This document shows positions 63,193 to 64,000 of a stretch of 64,000 nt of DNA, one piece after another. The notes under the pieces were generated by a model. The model did not search any database, was not told the DNA's origin, and was given only the letters and a program-made list of their open reading frames with translations. A program made the position numbers and the translations under genes. Each line of letters opens with the position of its first letter. The first letter of the stretch is position 1. Source of the stretch: JACCZX01 sp963824935 (GTDB lineage: Bacteria > Pseudomonadota > Gammaproteobacteria > Burkholderiales > Burkholderiaceae_F); NCBI GenBank assembly GCA_963824935.1, contig CAWGRF010000029.1:62001-126000 (forward strand), written 5' to 3'.

Positions 63193-63906
63193 CTAAGCGG
63201 GCTTCCCCGCGGTCGGCTTGAGCAACACTACCACTGCGCCGCTGCCGCCCTCGGCCGGGCGAGCCTGACAAAACGCGATCACGTCCTCGCGTTGCGCGAG
63301 CCACACCCGGGTCTTGCCCTTCAGCACCGGCTGACGATCATGCGAGCCCAGTCCCTTGCCGTGCACGACCCTCACGCAGCGCAAACCACGCTTGACCGCC
63401 TCGCGCATGAAGCCTGCCAGCAATTCGCGCGCTTCGTCGGTGCGGCACCCGTGCAGGTCGATCTCATCCTGAATCACCCATTCGCCGCGGCGCAGTTTGC
63501 GCAGCACATCGTCGCCGACGCCGGGCCGGCGAAAAGATAACTCGTCGTCGGCATGCAGCAGCGTGTCGATCTCGAACTCGTCCGACACAGCAGCGATCAG
63601 TACCAGTTGATCGTCCTCGCGCCGCTTGTGCGCAAGCGGCGGATGCGGACTCCGCTTGTGCTCAACGCGCGTCTTGCCATTCAGCGGCGTGACATCGCCG
63701 ATCGCATCGCGAAACTCATCGGCCGTCTTCGGCACCTGCACTTCCTGCGCACGACGCTCGGCAGCAGCCTCGTCTGCCTGCGCGCCGTTCCGCCTAGCGG
63801 GAGCGACGTCTCCTTCGGGCGACTGAGCGGTGGGCTTGCGTGCTTCGCGAGCCAATGCATCGCGCAGCGCTTCGAGCTGCGTCAGATGCGTGAACTCCTG
63901 CGCCAT
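63193..63906 (-). CDS. Smr/MutS2-domain protein
   Basis: This 237-residue protein has a charged helical N-terminus and a C-terminal Smr domain (about residues 140-225). The signature ends are visible: LHGCRTDEARELLAGFM near residue 152 and VRVVHGKGLGSHDRQPVLKGKTRVWL near 180. Smr domains are nicking or ribosome-associated nucleases (SmrB cleaves mRNA at collided ribosomes). The HGKG motif is complete. Whether it acts on RNA or DNA here is unknown. It lies nine bases after trxB on the minus strand, so the two may be co-transcribed. Confidence 0.88.
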   Translation of the reverse strand: MAQEFTHLTQLEALRDALAREARKPTAQSPEGDVAPARRNGAQADEAAAERRAQEVQVPKTADEFRDAIGDVTPLNGKTRVEHKRSPHPPLAHKRREDDQLVLIAAVSDEFEIDTLLHADDELSFRRPGVGDDVLRKLRRGEWVIQDEIDLHGCRTDEARELLAGFMREAVKRGLRCVRVVHGKGLGSHDRQPVLKGKTRVWLAQREDVIAFCQARPAEGGSGAVVVLLKPTAGKPA

Positions 63907-63915
63907 GCTGCACGC

Positions 63916-64000
63916 TTATGCCGCGAGCGCTTCAGCGGCTGGAGCGACGGCGTCGAGATTTTCCAGATATTTCTGCGCATCGAGCGCGGCCATGCAGCCG
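63916..64000 (-). CDS. trxB: Thioredoxin reductase, C-terminal end only
   Basis: Only the last 27 codons lie in the window, read on the minus strand to the stop TAA at 63916-63918. They read GCMAALDAQKYLENLD plus a short Ala/Glu-rich tail. GCMAALDAxKYL is the conserved C-terminal helix of low-molecular-weight NADPH:thioredoxin reductase. The assignment rests on this short motif alone. Confidence 0.75.
   Translation of the reverse strand, partial: GCMAALDAQKYLENLDAVAPAAEALAA

Overview
The window is a GC-rich, gene-dense chromosomal segment of a betaproteobacterium, most likely Burkholderiales or a close lineage. This rests on gene order: the minus-strand run yebC-purD-(S9 peptidase)-hemF-nadD-rsfS-rlmH-maf-rng, and argH divergent from algZ-algR-hemC-hemD-hemX-hemY-ppa. 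I saw no rRNA, tRNA, CRISPR array, integrase or transposase, and no gap without a gene exceeds 300 bases.

Layout. 1-3867 (minus): an envelope gene cluster with an ICMT-type membrane methyltransferase, two paralogous lipoprotein hydrolases and an HxxxD-superfamily acyltransferase. 3929-7365 (minus): a secreted protein of unknown function, then a PQQ-type membrane dehydrogenase broken by four frameshifts. 7546-17570: a RimK-like ATP-grasp protein, then the rng to yebC housekeeping run (heme, NAD, purine, ribosome maturation). 17691-21321 (plus): a HerA-like ATPase, two small membrane or periplasmic proteins, and an orphan AAA+ ATPase. 21363-28282 (minus): a TssQ-like lipoprotein, a PEGA-domain pseudokinase, its active Ser/Thr kinase paralogue, a NatAB-type ABC exporter and a TAP-type hydrolase lipoprotein. 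28348-38225: a DMT permease with quinone oxidoreductase, then fbp-pepN and neighbours, an M20 peptidase and gluQ. 38385-43979: two large membrane PAS-GGDEF diguanylate cyclases in tandem. 44001-50844: doxX, an esterase, mog, darP, pmbA and a TRAP transporter. 50913-59000: argH, the AlgZ/AlgR two-component system, the heme-pathway genes hemC, hemD, hemX and hemY, and ppa. 58984-64000: a DMT permease, a peptidoglycan-type N-acyltransferase, nadE, glnB, an Smr protein and the end of trxB.

Several genes serve shared pathways. hemF, hemC, hemD, hemX and hemY cover parts of heme synthesis. nadD and nadE are the last steps of NAD synthesis. rlmH, rsfS, darP and rng act on ribosomes or RNA. glnB reports nitrogen status.

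Two points matter most to a reader. First, the kinase / pseudokinase / TssQ-like lipoprotein set is the best candidate for an undescribed signalling system: the pseudokinase keeps the whole architecture of its neighbour but has lost every catalytic Asp. Second, nine reading-frame breaks are spread over six loci, including hemC, hemF and yebC. Every one is repaired by removing a single base. This looks more like insertion errors in the assembly than gene decay, and at one place it creates a false HemF-NadD fusion.
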